A DNA stretch of 45,684 nt from an uncultured Bacteroidales bacterium. Its GTDB lineage: Bacteria > Bacteroidota > Bacteroidia > Bacteroidales > Paludibacteraceae. Location of the stretch: contig CAIWCC010000169.1 in the NCBI GenBank assembly GCA_903911085.1, positions 1 to 45,684 of the forward strand, written 5' to 3'. The translations under genes and the position numbers were made by a program. The notes beneath the pieces were generated by a model. That model was not told the origin of the DNA, ran no database searches, and saw only the letters and a list, made by a program, of their open reading frames with translations. This document shows positions 45,476 through 45,684 of the stretch, in pieces. Positions within the stretch are counted from its first letter, which is position 1. Each line of letters begins with the position of its first letter.

Positions 45476-45684
45476 ATTAGAGTTTATATTGATTAAATGA
45501 TTATTGTACTCAAAAACAAAGAATTAAGATTCACCACTAAGATACTAAGTGCACTGACCCCGATAGCTATCGCGGGACACTAAGAATATTAGCTGAACAA
45601 AGAACACTAAGGAAAAACATAAATGTTTTTGTTTATATTGCAATTGTTTCTCTATAAAACATTTATGTTTTATACTTAGTGGTC
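45476..45684. repeat. Right copy of terminal inverted repeat, with palindromic insertion
   Basis: This is the reverse complement of 7-199 over its whole length. It differs by one substitution and by replacement of six bases (AACTCT in the left copy) with 22 bases that include the perfect 12-bp palindrome CGATAGCTATCG (45561-45572) flanked by CCC and CGGG. Words CCACTAAG, ACACTAAG and ACTAAG recur through it. The repeat reaches the last base of the window. In the left copy six further bases lie outside the match, so the full element may be longer. Confidence 0.93.

Noticed and set aside
1-45684. Insertion sequence or transposon delimited by the terminal inverted repeats
   Set aside because: No transposase, integrase or recombinase gene is found anywhere inside. 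The repeats look like dispersed intergenic elements placed after genes.

Overview
The window is AT-rich DNA from a Bacteroidota bacterium, most likely Bacteroidales. I lean to a Paludibacter-like anaerobic saccharolytic genus, but the sequence does not settle it. The evidence is the many short C-terminal type IX secretion (T9SS) sorting domains, GPH-family sugar transport, Bacteroidota-style promoters (TAnnTTTG), weak Shine-Dalgarno use, and glycosidase families typical of polysaccharide degraders. Nearly every gene encodes an exported carbohydrate-active or surface protein. No SusC/SusD pair is present, so this is an enzyme-rich polysaccharide-degradation island rather than a canonical PUL.

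Layout. A leftward block (327-5622) holds a GH27 alpha-galactosidase, a GH10 xylanase and a GPH sugar:cation symporter. A divergent promoter region (5623-6086) separates it from a long rightward block: a GH3 beta-xylosidase/glucosidase with a PA14 insert, two related jelly-roll T9SS proteins, a SASA-type acetyl-esterase, a GH95-like enzyme with CBM6, three tandem paralogous parallel beta-helix proteins (18728-26901), a five-bladed propeller (GH43-like) protein with a broken sorting tail, a membrane-anchored AraC-type regulator, and a 1804-residue four-repeat PMP-like surface protein. These are followed by a DUF6261-type cytosolic protein behind a small repeat array, a GC-richer GH2 beta-galactosidase with a LamG insert, a second GH10 xylanase, the remains of another glycosidase, and a GH106-like enzyme with an F5/8C module.

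How it fits together. Two GH10 enzymes, GH3, the acetyl-esterase, the GH43-like protein, GH27, GH2, GH95-like and GH106-like proteins would together strip acetyl, galactosyl, fucosyl/galactosyl and rhamnosyl groups from a xylan- or pectin-associated hemicellulose and cut its backbone. The GPH transporter would import the released xylosides. Most enzymes carry T9SS tails and are probably attached to the cell surface.

Non-coding structure is rich. The window begins and ends in an inverted ~193/209-bp repeat, and one copy carries a palindromic insertion. A second element of the same design but with a different repeated word lies at 40381-40572. A large nested palindrome sits at 3853-4090. A conserved operator-like palindrome (AAAATGGnnCATTTT) lies 113-116 bp upstream of three genes. 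A family of related terminators follows successive genes. Gene decay is visible at three places (28068-28165, 36240-36383 and 42172-42470).
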